From Candidatus Bathyarchaeota archaeon (GTDB taxonomy: Archaea > Thermoproteota > Bathyarchaeia > Bathyarchaeales > WAQA01), in assembly GCA_015520475.1 (NCBI GenBank), contig WAQA01000031.1, forward strand, positions 1-6,366: a DNA stretch of 6,366 bases, given 5' to 3'. Positions 6,200 to 6,366 of the stretch are shown one piece after another (position 1 is the first letter of the stretch; every line of letters begins with the position of its first letter). The translations under genes and the position numbers were made by a program. The notes below the pieces were generated by a model. That model ran no database searches, was not told where the DNA came from, and saw nothing but the letters and a program-made list of their open reading frames with translations.

Positions 6200-6366
6200 T
6201 TGGAGGAGCAATTCTGGTTATTAGACGTGAATTATGAAGTTAAGGATCATAAGTCTGAGGTGTGGATGTGGGGTATAAATAGAGAGAACAGGAGAATCCT
6301 GATAATCGATAGAAACTTCACAGCATACTTCTATCTTATCCTAGATGATGGAGCTGAGATTGAGGA
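6200..6366 (+). CDS. Family-B DNA polymerase, N-terminal fragment (3' end outside window)
   Basis: Translation from TTG at 6200 gives 55 complete codons, opening MEEQFWLLDVNYEV, continuing with VWMWGINRENRRILIIDRNF and then TAYFYLIL. This is the characteristic opening of archaeal/eukaryotic family-B DNA polymerases: first beta strand, then the D-x-x-F-x-x-YFY segment of the N-terminal domain, known in archaea to include the template-uracil-sensing pocket. The exonuclease and polymerase domains lie beyond the right edge, so replicative function and paralogue type (B1, B2 or B3) cannot be judged. There is no ATG; TTG at 6200 follows GGAGG (6191-6195) by 4 nt, a short spacing. The frame opens at 6164 after a TAG, leaving only non-standard starts further upstream. 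Confidence 0.85.
   Translation, partial: MEEQFWLLDVNYEVKDHKSEVWMWGINRENRRILIIDRNFTAYFYLILDDGAEIE

Overview
The window reads as a chromosomal piece of a (probably thermophilic) archaeon, most likely Thermoproteota or a close relative. The grounds are: a family-B DNA polymerase N-terminus at the right edge; a thiolase followed by a DUF35 zinc-ribbon/OB-fold partner; Shine-Dalgarno-like sites combined with TATA-like boxes; heavy use of AGG/AGA and ATA codons; and a tRNA-His gene with G-1 in the DNA, a C73 discriminator and two small introns at non-canonical sites. No rRNA or other lineage marker is present, so I do not go below phylum.

Layout, left to right. (1) Bases 3-1307 (+): the 3' part of a glycoside-hydrolase-like five-bladed beta-propeller protein, whose frame stays open to the left edge. 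(2) 1448-1561 (-): tRNA-His(GTG), 114 bases including G-1, split by an 18-nt D-loop intron and a 22-nt anticodon-stem intron; removing both gives an orthodox 74-nt tRNA. (3) 1562-2255: a long stretch without a confident gene, holding the tRNA promoter and one doubtful 56-codon ORF. (4) 2256-4084 (+): a two-gene unit, a tagatose/psicose 3-epimerase-type TIM-barrel enzyme and a Gfo/Idh/MocA NAD(P)-dependent oxidoreductase, 17 nt apart. (5) 4085-4254: short gap between convergent genes with a small hairpin. (6) 4255-5889 (-): thiolase then DUF35 protein, 6 nt apart, an acyl-CoA operon. (7) 5890-6199: divergent intergenic region with the thiolase promoter. (8) 6200-6366 (+): first 55 codons of a family-B DNA polymerase, cut by the right edge.

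How the genes may work together. The left half has a carbohydrate theme: the propeller protein could act on a glycan or glycoside, and the epimerase/dehydrogenase pair on the released or oxidised sugar. This is inference from neighbourhood and family. The thiolase and DUF35 protein are expected to form one complex, with DUF35 holding CoA or the acyl thioester next to the thiolase. The HMG-CoA synthase often seen with such pairs is not in this window. The most striking item is the doubly interrupted tRNA-His, whose two introns show matching bulge-helix-bulge architecture and the same AG^ cut context.
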